Shown: positions 13,276 to 23,999, counted from the first letter of the stretch. The stretch is 64,000 nt of DNA from Ursus arctos (GCF_023065955.2 NW_026622797.1:59517689-59581688), one strand, 5' to 3'. The notes: a model not told the origin generated them from the letters alone. Numbers and translations are program-made.

Positions 13276-14194
13276 TTGATTCTATTTTGTTCTGTCCCAT
13301 CCAAAGAAATTAAAGTGCAGACTACATGCAGTCTTTTCATCACTTAAATACTTATCAATGAAATCCAGCTTCTGTCTTTATCCGACTTCTCAAGCAAAGA
13401 CATTTCTCAAAGTCCACAATTTCTCTTAATTACCAAATGTAAAGACAATTTTCAAATACATTCATTTTTTAAAATTCTCTTGATTTGTATTCTCTAATTT
13501 AGTCAATAGATCTAAAACTGAGCTTATTTCCCAAAATATCTTCCTTCTGATTTCCTCATTGTTATGCTCTAGGAACCAGTAACTAGAAGTCAAGAGCACA
13601 TCAGTGGGATTGTGGGAAAAGCCGCAGGAAAAATGCTACACTTCCCTCCAAGGGGGAAAAAAAAGGTTGACAATAAGCAAAAAGAAATAAGTTCCCCCAC
13701 CTACTGGTGAAACTGAAGATTGTTTAGCCACATTTGAGCTAAGGGCTTCAGAGTAAGTAAACCAAACATAAAGCTAAACATACTAGCAACAATTTGGCAG
13801 CCTGTGGCCCCTGTAAGAATAGGAGAGGAGCAAACAAGTGTGTGGCTGCGTCAAAGCCACGGTGATGGAAAGATGTTCAGATCACACAGACACCAAAACC
13901 TAGGTGATGGGCTGACCAGCACTCAGAAACAGGATTTGGCAGAACTAGGCAGGGGCTGGAGGCGGTAAAGTGTATTTTTTCAGTTCTTTAATAATTTATT
14001 GAACTAATGATACTTTTATGAATAAATTAAGTTATTCTGGGGTAAGAGTACCTGTCTTTATACACCCATGTTTTGGGAGAGAGGGCAGAGAAGTTATAAG
14101 ATGGCAACCTGGAAATATTTTATAAATCACTAAGGAAATTTACCACCCAAATGCTGAATCATTTCTATTAGAGGCACCTGTGGCACTTGAATAT
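13276..14194. other. Interval between the two paralogous copies
   Basis: About 0.9 kb of unrecognised sequence separates the two similar segments. I see no gag/pol-like coding, TG...CA termini or primer-binding site that would make the pair LTRs of a provirus. Confidence 0.45.
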
Positions 14195-14505
14195 TCAGTT
14201 CGACTAAGTCACCAGTTAGTAATTCTTCCATATAAAAGAGGGAGAAGTATTTGAAAAGCATAAAAAAATAAGAATAATTTTGAGTTTGAAGAACTAAATT
14301 TTTAGAATAATTGAATCAAGCTTAAAGAAGAAAATGCATTTTTTTTTCTTTTCTCTCTCTCTCTTTTTTAAACAAATGAAAAGCATGGTACAAAAAAGAA
14401 GAATTTCTTTAATAAAAAAGTGTTAAACCATTGTGGTAGGTCACTGAGAGTTTGAGTATTTCCTTTTGGGTTGACCTTTAGAAATAGAGTAAACTTTGTT
14501 CTATT
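14195..14505 (+). repeat. Copy 2 of a diverged local duplication
   Basis: Same orientation as copy 1 about 1.2 kb upstream, with similarity from 'cgactaagtcacc' to 'ctttagaaatagagtaaac'. An extra T-rich and CT-rich insert (14338-14370) interrupts this copy. Similarity may continue weakly downstream ('ttctgttctgtt'). Confidence 0.6.
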
Positions 14506-14819
14506 TAGTCAATTCTCTTCTGTTCTGTTATTGGCACCTCCCTGTTCAATTCCTGTCCAGTCAGTTGACCAACACTCTTGATTTTGACTTTCCAGTATTT
14601 CTAGCATTCATACATAATTTTAAATTTCAGTTGTTTCAAGAAAATTTCAGTTGCTTGCATTATGGGTTGGACCCTCACGATGTCTCTCCGATATAGAGAG
14701 ACCAAACCAAAACATTTTTAGAATTGGTTAGGCTTGCCTTCATTCTCTTACCACCTCTATTTTTGAGCTATTGTAAGTGAGACTTTGCAAATCACAACCC
14801 CCCACACCTATCCCAGCAA
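14506..14819. other. Unrecognised spacer
   Basis: No recognisable feature, except that similarity to sequence after copy 1 may continue at its left edge. Confidence 0.4.
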
Positions 14820-14990
14820 GCCTAGAGGCAGCGTAGCACAGGATTCACATTGCTGCCTCTCTCACTTGCTCTGTGAACTTGGCTAGGTTGCTTTAAATCT
14901 CTAAGACTCAGTCTCCTTATTCAGACAAGCAGGACCAATAATAAATATCTCCTTCAAACAGCTAATATTTTGAAAGCACTTGAATTTTTT
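14820..14990 (+). repeat. MIR fragment
   Basis: The order 'gtagcaca', 'cacttgctctgtgaacttgg', 'cttatt' and 'gcaggaccaataataa' follows the sense MIR consensus ('cttactagctgtgtgacctt ... cctcatctgtaaaatgggga'). It is an ancient tRNA-derived SINE relic. Confidence 0.65.
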
Positions 14991-15221
14991 GCGAAGTTTT
15001 CCTAAGCTATTTGTCACAATATGTTCTCCTCCAAAAAAGAGACTTTTGGTGAATGTGTTTCCAAACAACATCTAAATAATATGAAATGCAAAATTGTGTT
15101 ATCCATTGAATTTGCTAACATTTAGAGCAAGTATTCAATAATATTTAAAACACTATTCTATTTCCAAAATGATTTCTTTTTCATAAGAAGCATTGTATAT
15201 ATTAATTTTATTATTTCATAT
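14991..15221. other. Unrecognised spacer
   Basis: AT-rich sequence without recognised features. Confidence 0.4.
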
Positions 15222-15337
15222 TTATCCATGTACCTATTTATACATATAGATATACTTCATACTTGTACATATATTTATATCATATTACATACATATATAC
15301 GTACAAGTATTCATCTATTTATTACATACATGGATAA
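15222..15337. repeat. Nested AT-rich inverted repeat
   Basis: Outer arms 'ttatccatgta' (15222-15232) and 'tacatggataa' (15327-15337) are perfect 11-bp complements. Inside them 'atacttgtac' (15259-15268) and 'gtacaagtat' (15301-15310) are perfect 10-bp complements. The loop is AT-rich tetranucleotide-like sequence. It could form a cruciform or hairpin, or it may be a chance product of TA/CA-rich sequence. Confidence 0.7.
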
Positions 15338-15516
15338 GTGGTGTGTAAGTGTAATTGATTTAAAATTATGTTTATCGAAATGGATGTAGGTGGGGTTTTT
15401 TTCTATAAACCATTTTCTGAAAAGGTGGGACTAATCGATGTTTATCAAATATGGGACTCGTTTTGACTAAGACACTCAATTGTTAGTGAGATACTCTAAA
15501 CCTAGCTACTTTATTT

Positions 15517-15741
15517 ATTTTTTTTCAAGATTTTATTTATTTATTTAAGAGAGAGAATGAGAGAGCACAAGCAGGGTGAGAAGCAGAGAGAGAAGCAGGC
15601 TCCCCACTCGGGGGGAGCCCTACGCAGGGCTCATCCCAGGACTCCAGGATCATGACCTGAGCCGAAGACAGACACTTAACCAACTGAGTAACCCAGGTGT
15701 CCCTATGCAGGTGCTTAACCAACTGAGCCACCCAAATGCCC
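15517..15741 (-). repeat. Can-SINE A of a double insertion
   Basis: Minus-orientation Can-SINE with a T-rich tail, 'gagagcacaagcaggg', 'gatcatgacctgagccg' and a head end. The head portion is present twice: 'gcttaaccaactgagtaacc' ending near 15702, then 'gcttaaccaactgagccacc' ending in 'atgcccc' near 15741. It is flanked by copies of 'ctaaacctagctacttta' at 15496 and 15742. Divergence from its neighbour indicates an older insertion. Confidence 0.93.
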
Positions 15742-15762
15742 CTAAACCTAGCTACTTTATTT

Positions 15763-15965
15763 TATTTTATTTTTTTAAAGATTTTTATTTATTTATTCGA
15801 CAGAGATAGAGACAGCCAGCGAGAGAGGGAACACAAGCAGGGGGAGTGGGAGAGGAAGAAGCAGGCTCATAGCAGAGGAGCCCGATGTGGGGCTCGATCC
15901 CAGAACCCTGGGATCACGCCCTGAGCCGAAGGCAGACGCTTAACCGCTGTGCCACCCAGGAGCCC
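15763..15965 (-). repeat. Can-SINE B, younger, inserted at the same target
   Basis: Full-length Can-SINE in minus orientation carrying 'gacagccagcgagagagg', 'gggatcacgccctgagccg' and a head end reading 'cacccaggagcccc'. It belongs to the same younger variant as the copy at 8490. Its flanks are the second and third copies of 'ctaaacctagctacttta' (15742 and 15966). It therefore inserted into the target duplication left by SINE A, or the reverse order. Confidence 0.95.
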
Positions 15966-15983
15966 CTAAACCTAGCTACTTTA

Positions 15984-17582
15984 AATGCCTTTTTTAGAGC
16001 AGCGTTAATATCGTTGTTGTTAAGAACACAATAACTACCACATTTACTCATTCCTGAGGAATAATTACGAAGTTTGATTTTCATTCCCATTTTAATTTTC
16101 AGATGATAATATTAAAGTAGAATCACAAACTTGCACTATTAACATCCAGTAAAATAAAATGTCATTTTAACACATAATGTGTGATTTTAAAAAGGAAGTA
16201 AACTGCTTTTAAATGGTTCAACTTATATTGATAGAAGTTGGCATAAATGACTAATCTTTGTAAAGTTTGTTTTCCAAATTTAACTTTGAGCAGCCACCCA
16301 GCAACTATTGCTGGTTAAAAATTGCTTTGCAAAAATCACCCATAAAATATGTATTATATATACATTTAATATAAAGATAATTCTTCAAATCATAATTAGC
16401 TACATGATATAGCAAGCCACCATCAGGTTACTTATTGAACTAATTTAATTTGCACAGTGGCAGCTAATTTAAAGGAAGCATTCTCTTTTCAAGCTTGTTT
16501 TTAGCAACTATTAAGTAAAAAATGATTAGTCTGGGATTTGAAAACAATCTTTGTCCTATTTCTCTCTCTTTCTGAGGGACAGTTTGTGATACTTCTCCCA
16601 CTGGTGGATAGAGATAGAAATCTATAAAAAAGGTAACTTTAAACTGGATGATGAAAACCCACCCAAAGAAAAAAGTGAATTCTAATTTCCAGAATTAGCA
16701 TCAGATTTTCATCTTTTTATGCCCTTTTCAGAATCCTGCTGAAATCAGTGTGAGATCTGTGTGTTAGGTGGGAAAGAGCACACGTTAAGTATGTTGCTGG
16801 GATATGCTCAGTACAAATCAATGGGAACTGAATCCCACTGCTCACAGGCCTATGTCTTGTGTCCATACTCCTATATTCTGAAGAAGCAAATATTCCACTC
16901 ATCCAGCAGGCCAGCGAGAGAACAAAGAAATAACGGACCTTGATCCAAATAACAAAGTGGCTTTCACCAAGCTATTATGCAGAAAGACATGATGGGAAAA
17001 GTATTTATATGATTAGTAATGTATTTTTGAGACTGATATAAAAATGGCCCTGAAGAGGCTCATTGGGAAAAAAACAAAACAAAACAAAAAAACAAGTGAC
17101 CCAATTGCATTAATGCTAACTTACACCAGGAACAAAACTTTGCCACAGAGCAGAGCCCCAAACTTGCAGAAAATAAAACTATACAAAAGTTACAGCAGAT
17201 ATATTTTACAAGACATTCTAATAAAATAATGATAGTCCAAATATACCAATGGGTTCAGCAGTGGAAGTAAAAAATAAAAGTGATGGAATGAAATAGGAAA
17301 AATCTTTATTAAAATTCGGTTCTGGTGTGCATAAGGTCAAATATGCTCCAATTCAACTAGCATTATCTGTCCTTGCCAATCTGTAATCACCACTAACAAC
17401 AGTATAGCTCTCAGATTCTCACCACAAATCACTCAGGGATAAACAAATGTATTGAATCAAACAGACATTTGCCAAATTAGAAGACATTTGTCTGCGTGAG
17501 ATATGCACCTTGCTTAGTTTTCAAATAATGGAAACCAATAACCCCACATGCAAAGCTCTGATCAAAAGTTTTGTTCCTGTAG
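15984..17582. other. Unrecognised noncoding stretch
   Basis: AT-rich, no repeat family named. An A-rich patch with short AAAAC units lies at about 17070-17092. Small open frames on both strands near 16717-16943 overlap each other and show no domain. Confidence 0.5.
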
Positions 17583-17640
17583 ATTTACTGAACATTTATT
17601 TTGTGCCAGGCACCATTCAAAGCCCACAGGTAAACCTCAT
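17583..17640 (-). repeat. L2/MIR-like short fragment
   Basis: 'tgaacatttattttgtgcca' followed by 'ggcaccattcaaagc' matches the antisense L2/MIR 3' core ('tttactatgtgccaggcact'). Only the core is recognisable. Confidence 0.55.
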
Positions 17641-19311
17641 ATGGTTAATACTCTCGTTCTACTAAAAAATTCATGGAAATTTACCTATAAACTCAGTTTC
17701 TGAAGTCCAGGATGCTCAGTGATGATTTTAGCCTCAGGTGCAGAAACACTGGTCACCCAAACCATTTATACCCTATAATAGAAGCATTTATGCATTCTTC
17801 ACAGATAAGGATCTAATTCTAGTTAATGTATTCAGGAATATTGAAATTCATTAGTTCTATTCTGGTTTAAATTTTTATTCTCTTTATGTAAAAAAATGTT
17901 GCCTTAAGGCCCTCAATTTAATAGAAACTATTTAAACTTCACATATACATATGTTTCCCTTCTCTGTTTTGTGTTTTACACTATAACAGAGATAAACAAA
18001 ATATTTTGGAATTAATTAAACAAATAAAAATACGAAGTCCAAAAATGTAGGTAGAAACACTATTACTGAGTTAATCTGTTTTTTTTCTTCCCTTGCTGGA
18101 GTTATTACTTCAATTTCATACTTTGATGTTGGGGTTTAGAAACTATTCAGAATAAAATGAAATGAATGAAGTAATTAATAATAGAGTTGATAAAATTAAT
18201 TTGAATAAGAAACAGGCTGATGTTCTCATGTGACTTGAACAATAACTTTACTGAAAACTGCAAGAGAAGATATCCAGAATGTTTTAGAAAGTGGTAATAT
18301 CCTTGAAATGATCATATAACCATGCAAACTGGTAGCTCTCATCTACAAGTTTAAATTTGATATATGACGTTATCATCAACGTCATGCACGTAACTAAATA
18401 ATGATTTAAGAGGGCATGGTCTTTCACATTCTTTTAACAGAGCACAGACCTTATTTTTCTTTTTCTGTTATTTCATATGTACTAACAGGTCAATCATATC
18501 TAGAGGAAAATTATATGGTAAAAGCAAGGAAACAAAATAGAAGAACAAAGGAAATGTACATTCTGTATATGAAGAAAATAAAAATATAAATAAGATGCTC
18601 AATAATCTTCGTAAACCAAGGATCTTGGTTAGGTTACCCCGTTCTCATTTTTCTTTCCTTTCTTCCATTTCTTTCATTGTCAGTATGATTACCTACAATC
18701 CCTAGGCATCCATATCTCTCATTCCTTATTTTCTACTTGGAACCTAGCTAGCTAGCTATTCGCCATACATTAAAACTTTGCATTCTACCTTTATAGAAAA
18801 ACTTATGTTTTCACTTGCCATTCTCAAGTCTGATATTTCAGACACTCACACTCACGCACGCACCCCTCCCCAATGAAGTTGAAGTAAAAATAGAAAACAA
18901 TATAAATAATAACACTTCCCAAATTATATCAAAAACAACAGTGAAATAACTGGACGTATTTAACAGTAACCTACAGCTGCCTCTCTTACCCCTTTCAAAA
19001 GAAAATTCACAAAGGGGATTTTCCATATGTTCTCTAGCCTCATGAAGTTATTCAATAAACTAAGAAAGAATCAGCTCATGAATAGTTTTGAAAAGAGCAC
19101 AGTGATTTTGCTGGGGAAACATTAGCACCAGGACCTTTCAAAACAGCCACAAGTAGAGGCGGTTCGTGGCCTTGTCTAGGTTTTTTGAAGACGACCTGCA
19201 AGGCATGAGATTTCAGACAGGAAACTGTTCAGCTGAATACCAGAAATGACTGGAATGGTCCTGCTCCTGGGAGTTCTGGCTGTCTGAGCTGCTCATTTCA
19301 CCAGTTCATTA
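17641..19311. other. Unrecognised noncoding stretch
   Basis: No gene or repeat family recognised. It contains the inverted repeat at 18364-18385 and a short (GCTA) run at about 18742-18756. Confidence 0.5.
18364..18385. promoter_or_regulatory. Inverted repeat containing two CRE half-sites
   Basis: 'atgacgtt' and 'aacgtcat' are perfect 8-bp complements separated by six bases. Each arm contains TGACGT, the half-site bound by CREB/ATF family factors. CpGs are rare in this neighbourhood, so two conserved-looking ones in a symmetrical arrangement are notable. Function is inference only. Confidence 0.35.
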
Positions 19312-19372
19312 CTTGTGGGCTTTCCACAGTGCCTGGCACAAAATAAATGCTCAATAAATCTATGATTACAGA
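19312..19372 (+). repeat. L2 3'-end fragment
   Basis: 'acagtgcctggcacaaaata' followed by 'aatgctcaataaatc' is the sense-orientation L2 3' terminus ('cagtgcctggcacatagtag ... gctcaataaat'). Confidence 0.75.
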
Positions 19373-19595
19373 AACTGTGATCAGTGCTTTGCCTGTGTAG
19401 TCATTAGGTACTAGTTCTATAGTCAGTAACACTTTTGCTTGGTGTTGAATAATTCAGTTACCACCCTCACAAACTAGAATGTGCCCAGAGCAACTGAAAC
19501 CCTGTAACCCTGAGAGGTGATTACAAACTAGAATGCTTTGAGAATCTTGAAGAACACTCAATCTCTTTATTAGAACAGCTTTCTCCTCTTAGCAC
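19373..19595. other. Unrecognised spacer
   Basis: Nothing recognised between the L2 end and the GAAA tract. Confidence 0.4.
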
Positions 19596-19647
19596 AAAAG
19601 AAAAAAGAAAGAAAGAAAGAAAGAAAGAAAGAGAAAAAGGAAAGGGG
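19596..19647 (+). repeat. (GAAA)n microsatellite in a purine run
   Basis: An uninterrupted run of 52 purines with a regular GAAA core at about 19607-19631. It is likely length-polymorphic. Confidence 0.9.
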
Positions 19648-19873
19648 CTATGTAATAAACTAATTCAGAAAAAATAAAGACAACAGCAAGGCAAACATAA
19701 AACAAAGAGAACATATGGTATTTTACATGATATATGCTGATACTTTACCTGTCTTCTATTATTCAACTTTCTTCCAGATTTACATATTTCTCCATTTATA
19801 CACAGGGAATTGAGGATTTAAAAAAATTTTCCCTGCCCTAATAGATGCAATGATGTTTGGGATTCTGATTATT

Positions 19874-20101
19874 ATTATTATTGTAAGATTTTATTTATTT
19901 ATTTGAGAGAGAGAAAGAGAGAGAGCAAGTGGGGAGGGGGGCGCGTCACAGAGGGGCAGAGGGAGAGAGAGAATCTCAAGCACAGTCCATGCTAAGTGCA
20001 GACCCAATTTGGGGCTGGGGCTCCATCCCACAACCCTGAGATCATGACCTGAGCCAAAAATCAAGAGTCAGTCACTTAACCGACTGTGCCACGCAGCCCC
20101 C
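19874..20101 (-). repeat. Older Can-SINE with short target-site duplication
   Basis: Minus-orientation Can-SINE with a T-rich tail, GA-rich segment, 'ccctgagatcatgacctga' and the older head variant 'gccaaaaatcaagagtcag', ending in 'gcagccccc'. The flanking 'ctgattatt' occurs at 19865-19873 and 20102-20110. The older head variant and several mismatches put it in an earlier SINE wave than the copy at 8490. Confidence 0.92.
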
Positions 20102-20110
20102 CTGATTATT

Positions 20111-21469
20111 CTTTAAGAATAAATTTATCAGAAGAAATTTTGCTCTTCCACCAATAGAATTCCTTTTGCCATTTGGTTAGTTTTTTGGAAGAACCCTGCC
20201 ATTCTGACTCAGTCTTCTCCATTTCCATGTTTTCCCATGCATGGACATTCTGAGTAGGGAAGGGGAGGCAGCCCTACTGTTAATGCTAAAGTTAAATGTT
20301 AAAGTACAAAGAAGGAACTTTAAATTCTCCCTAATATTAAGAACAATGAGATTAAATACACTAATTTTTTTTTTTCTCTCTCTCTAAATTCTAAATTTAG
20401 AAGTTCTAAATTCCAGCAGTTCTAAATTCCACTTTTCAAGTTTGGGGGAATTTTTTAAAAATCTCTTTTAGGCTATCAACTATTATAACTTCTGTTTTTT
20501 CAATATCTGTTTACCCCTAAGCTGGATTACAGAAAATACAAATAGAAAAAGAAGAAATGCATGTTTTTATTATTATTAAAATAACTTAAGAAGAAACTCC
20601 TTAAGTAAATGGGTTAGCCTTTTTGAACCCTAAAGGATGAGCAGCGAGCTTTCCTGCCCACTAATGAGCTACTCTTGACCTAACTAAAACCATTTCAGGA
20701 CCAGTTGTGTCTACACAGAGGCCTCCCCCACCCCCATACCATTTCCATCCAATGGGGTGTCTGCCTGATCTGCATGCAGTATTGTCCGCCAGCGTGAACG
20801 ATTTACAATGGGCACTTTATTTCTGTAATTTAAAAGGAAAAAGAGAGCGAGAAACAACTACTGATGCAAAATATCATTTTTTCCTAATGGATGAGTAATA
20901 ACCAGGAGATTTCTGAAAAGCTGTCCAGGGTGCCTGTCAGAGCTGGCAAAATTTCTGACCCAGAGAAATATATTCACGAACAGGCCCTGTGATTATGAGT
21001 TACAGGCCCCTTTGGAGCACGCTGCTTTGAGAAGCACCAGAGAAATTATAAAACTAGTCTAAATACTTGGCACATAGAACTCACCATTCATACGATTTTG
21101 CACGGAAGAAAATATATAAAATTCTATGTTCTGAATTAAATTTAAAAGAACATATATGGAATGTATGTTATATGAGAACTCTACAATGAAACCCTATTTC
21201 AAAAGATGCCAGGGGGCTGGAAATCGGGAAATGGATGTAAATTAGATCAGACTTTGGCACCTTGCAAATCCATATTCCCATCAGCCCCAATCCTTGCGCT
21301 CCAATTTAACTTGATTCTGAAGATCCTCTTTGTGGTCTGATTTGGAACCTATTACCTCTCTTTTGAAAGGAGAACAATAAGGGAGGAGAGCAGGAATATG
21401 TGAAGAAAGGTAACAATAATTCACTTGAATTAAGGGATCATTTTGCTTCATGTTCCCTTTCAGTCCCTC
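20111..21469. other. Unrecognised noncoding stretch
   Basis: No repeat or exon recognised. At 20384-20430 the word 'ttctaaatt' recurs four times, including the perfect 14-bp palindrome 'ttctaaatttagaa' and a 16-base near-tandem 'agttctaaattcca' pair. Confidence 0.5.
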
Positions 21470-21860
21470 CTGCCCTGGCGTAGATCTTGGCAACGGTTGC
21501 TGTTACGGTGCCAGTTTAGCGGAGGCGGTGGGTACCGTGCCGGAGTGGAGAGGAACAGCATAATGTCTCCAAACGGAAACTGTTTGTCAAACACCAGAAG
21601 CCAACAGTGTGAATTAGGAAACTAGGGGTTAAAACAACTGTGATCATTCAAATAGGCGCTTTGTCCTATGCGGGATTTCTCTTAACAAGGGCAGTTCAGC
21701 AGCAGGCGCCTCTGCCTGGTCCCTTGGGAAGACTCGCAACTTGGGCGTAACTTTCCTCCAGGCGGTCTCTCAGAGTGCTGCTCACTTTGCGGAACTGAGG
21801 AAAGTGTCTCCGTCAGCGAGGAGCTGTGCACTTAGCAAGGTATGCGGGATCGGCACAAGA
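21470..21860. promoter_or_regulatory. Small CpG-enriched patch, possible orphan promoter or first exon
   Basis: By eye this stretch holds about 19 CpG dinucleotides in under 400 bases, while the surrounding kilobases have almost none. GC content is clearly above the local level. The right part ends in 'gcaaggtatgcgg', where CAAG followed by GTATG (GT at 21840-21841) fits a plus-strand 5' splice donor. No TATA box or open frame with recognisable product is visible. A distal alternative promoter, a lncRNA first exon or a hypomethylated enhancer are all possible. The assignment is inference. Confidence 0.3.
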
Positions 21861-22214
21861 TCCTTTACAGGAACTTGACATGAAAATGGTGAATGCGCTG
21901 TTCATCCAATTCCCATACACATAGTAAGTTTCTTGGATAAAAATCAGTTCAAGTGGCAATTTGGCATCCTGTGGAAGAAACATCTGGTTGGTTGACTACA
22001 ATTTCATTTGTGAATCAGCAGTTTTGGCACTGTACAGACACAATCAGAGATTAATTTTATGACGTTATCCGAGCTTATTTGTGCTTCGTTTTAAAAACTT
22101 AGGCAAATGTCCAAGTGTGATTGGAGGATGATACAATAATAACTTGGTCTACTGAGTAAATTATGTTAATACTAATGGGATAAATAATTTAAATAGCGAT
22201 TTCTGTCATATTTA
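21861..22214. other. Unrecognised spacer
   Basis: AT-rich sequence with no recognised feature. Confidence 0.45.
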
Positions 22215-22430
22215 CAGTGTGCAGAGTACTTCTATAGGCATTATATCATTTGGTTCTCATGATGACTCTAGAAAGTAGACAAAGGAGAGGTTTTCAATTT
22301 CACAGTTGAGGAACCTGAGGCCAAGGAAGTTACCTGGCCCGAGGTAACTTTTCAAACCGGAACTGTAATTCAGATCATCTGATTCCAATTCCAGTGCTAA
22401 TTTGCAGCTCATTAAGACAGAGTGCTTTAA
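22215..22430 (-). repeat. MIR element, nearly full-length
   Basis: Antisense MIR order is clear: 'gtgtgcagagtacttctata', 'ttggttctcatgatgactct', 'ttgaggaacctgaggccaag', 'gaagttacctggcccgaggt' and 'cagatcatctgattcc'. It spans almost the whole MIR consensus and is heavily diverged. Confidence 0.8.
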
Positions 22431-22973
22431 TGCCTGGTCAGGCTTGTTGCTTTTGGTTCCGAAGTGGGGAGAGCAAGAGAGAATGAAATGCATCCTCACA
22501 ATTCAGAATCTGTTGCAGAGTAACAGTGTGTGTTTGTGGATATTGATAGAGACAGTCCGCATGTATGAGACGCGTGCACATTTGCATTTTGTGTGTATCC
22601 ATGCCCATAGATAGCGATCAGCATCCCTATGGCTTGTGTGGTTGAAAATGCATTGGTAACTCTGGTCTTAGTCACTTTTTACATGGCCTAGGACAGTGAA
22701 GGTACTTAGTTAGCTGTTACCGTTACCTTATTATCTTTTAAGAAGATCTAAAATAGTAAGGACGAACAGATAGGTGTTGTTCACAGTGCCAAACACCACC
22801 GTCATTGTCAGAGTGCCCTGGATAAGAGACAACTCTCAGTGTCTATCACATGTGAAGCTAGCTTTCGGATTCTCAGTTTTCAATTTGAAAGAGAAGGTGG
22901 ACCGTCTCTTTATTTCAATGTGTTTACGAATGTACCATTTCCATTTTAACACATTCCAAAATATCCAACCTCC
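22431..22973. other. Unrecognised spacer
   Basis: No recognisable repeat or exon. Open frames are short and featureless. Confidence 0.45.
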
Positions 22974-23095
22974 TTTTTTTTTTTTTTTTTTTGAGGCAGT
23001 ATTGGTATGGCATTCTGAATGTACTACGCAACTCAGACGGAGTGGAAATTTAGTTCGCTATCGGCTAATAACTTCTTCCTAGCAGTTCAACCTAA
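22974..23095 (-). repeat. Poly-T run with unrecognised adjoining sequence, possible retroposed fragment
   Basis: Nineteen T (22974-22992) precede about 100 bases of more GC-balanced sequence containing three CpGs. Read on the minus strand this is a sequence ending in a poly-A tail, the form of a processed retrocopy. I do not recognise the source. Flanking 'ccaacctcc' and 'ttcaacct' share only 'caacct', so a target-site duplication is not established. Confidence 0.25.
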
Positions 23096-23999
23096 AATTC
23101 AGGAAATTGACTCTTCCCATGTGTGTGCCCAGGAGCACTGAAAAGGCAGCAGTAGCTGTGCATAAGGGAAAGAAGGCGATAATGGTAAAGAATACGAATG
23201 CCACAGAACATGGTGAGCTGCGTAGGCTTGGTTTTTAATTCCTGCCATTTTTTCACATTTCAAGAGTAAAACAAAGAACAAGCTAACAGCAAGAGATTAA
23301 TGCAAAAAAGGTGGCTCTTCCCCAAACATTCTGCCTTTTTATCCTACTGTCTGGAAAATGAATTGAGGCTTCTGAAACTAGCAGTGCCTTTGCATTTTTC
23401 TTCATTAGGAAGTGTATTTGTAAAACAAGCTCCAAATTTTTGCCATTCATGATTCCTGGTCACAGGGTGAGATTCTTCAGTGACACAATCTTCAATGTAT
23501 ATGAGCCAAAGGATCATTTCTCATCCAGGGCTCCCGACGTTGTGAAGGCGCAGCTGAAACCACCCCTCCCACACTCTCCACTTCAACAACAGCAGCTCAT
23601 TATCAGAAGCACGTTGCAAAGGGCGGTGCAAGCACAAAAATCAATCTGATTGCCTGTATAGCTCTGCAAAATCATTCCAGGGAAGAAAAAAGAAATGTCG
23701 GAGAGGAAGGGAGAAAAGGGGCTGGGAGGTGGGAAAGAGCAGGAATGAGGACATAAGCCCTCACAGGCCCATAAGGACTGAAGTTTAATGGCTGAGTGCT
23801 TGTTTTGAACTGTGACCTGAGGTTTGGCTGGGCACTAACAGTGGCATGCCTCATCAGCCACTGTCATAGCCACCCCAGGGTATACCTCCAGCAGGGAGTC
23901 AGCTCCGTATCCTGAATTCTCAACTACCAGCTACCCACTGCCTCCTCCGCGCGCACTGCTGAGACCCTGCCGAGAAATCAGCATGCAACCCAAGGAAGC
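23096..23999. other. Unrecognised noncoding stretch
   Basis: Moderate GC content, no named repeat. A small CpG cluster 'ctccgcgcgcac' lies at about 23944-23955. The 69-codon frame at 23440-23649 (ATG start) has no recognised domain. Confidence 0.45.

Noticed and set aside
12995..14505. The paired similar segments as LTRs of an endogenous retrovirus.
   Set aside because: No TG...CA termini, primer-binding site, polypurine tract or gag/pol-like coding was seen between them.
15576..15924. Several frames of 62-77 codons around the paired Can-SINEs.
   Set aside because: They are translations of SINE sequence.
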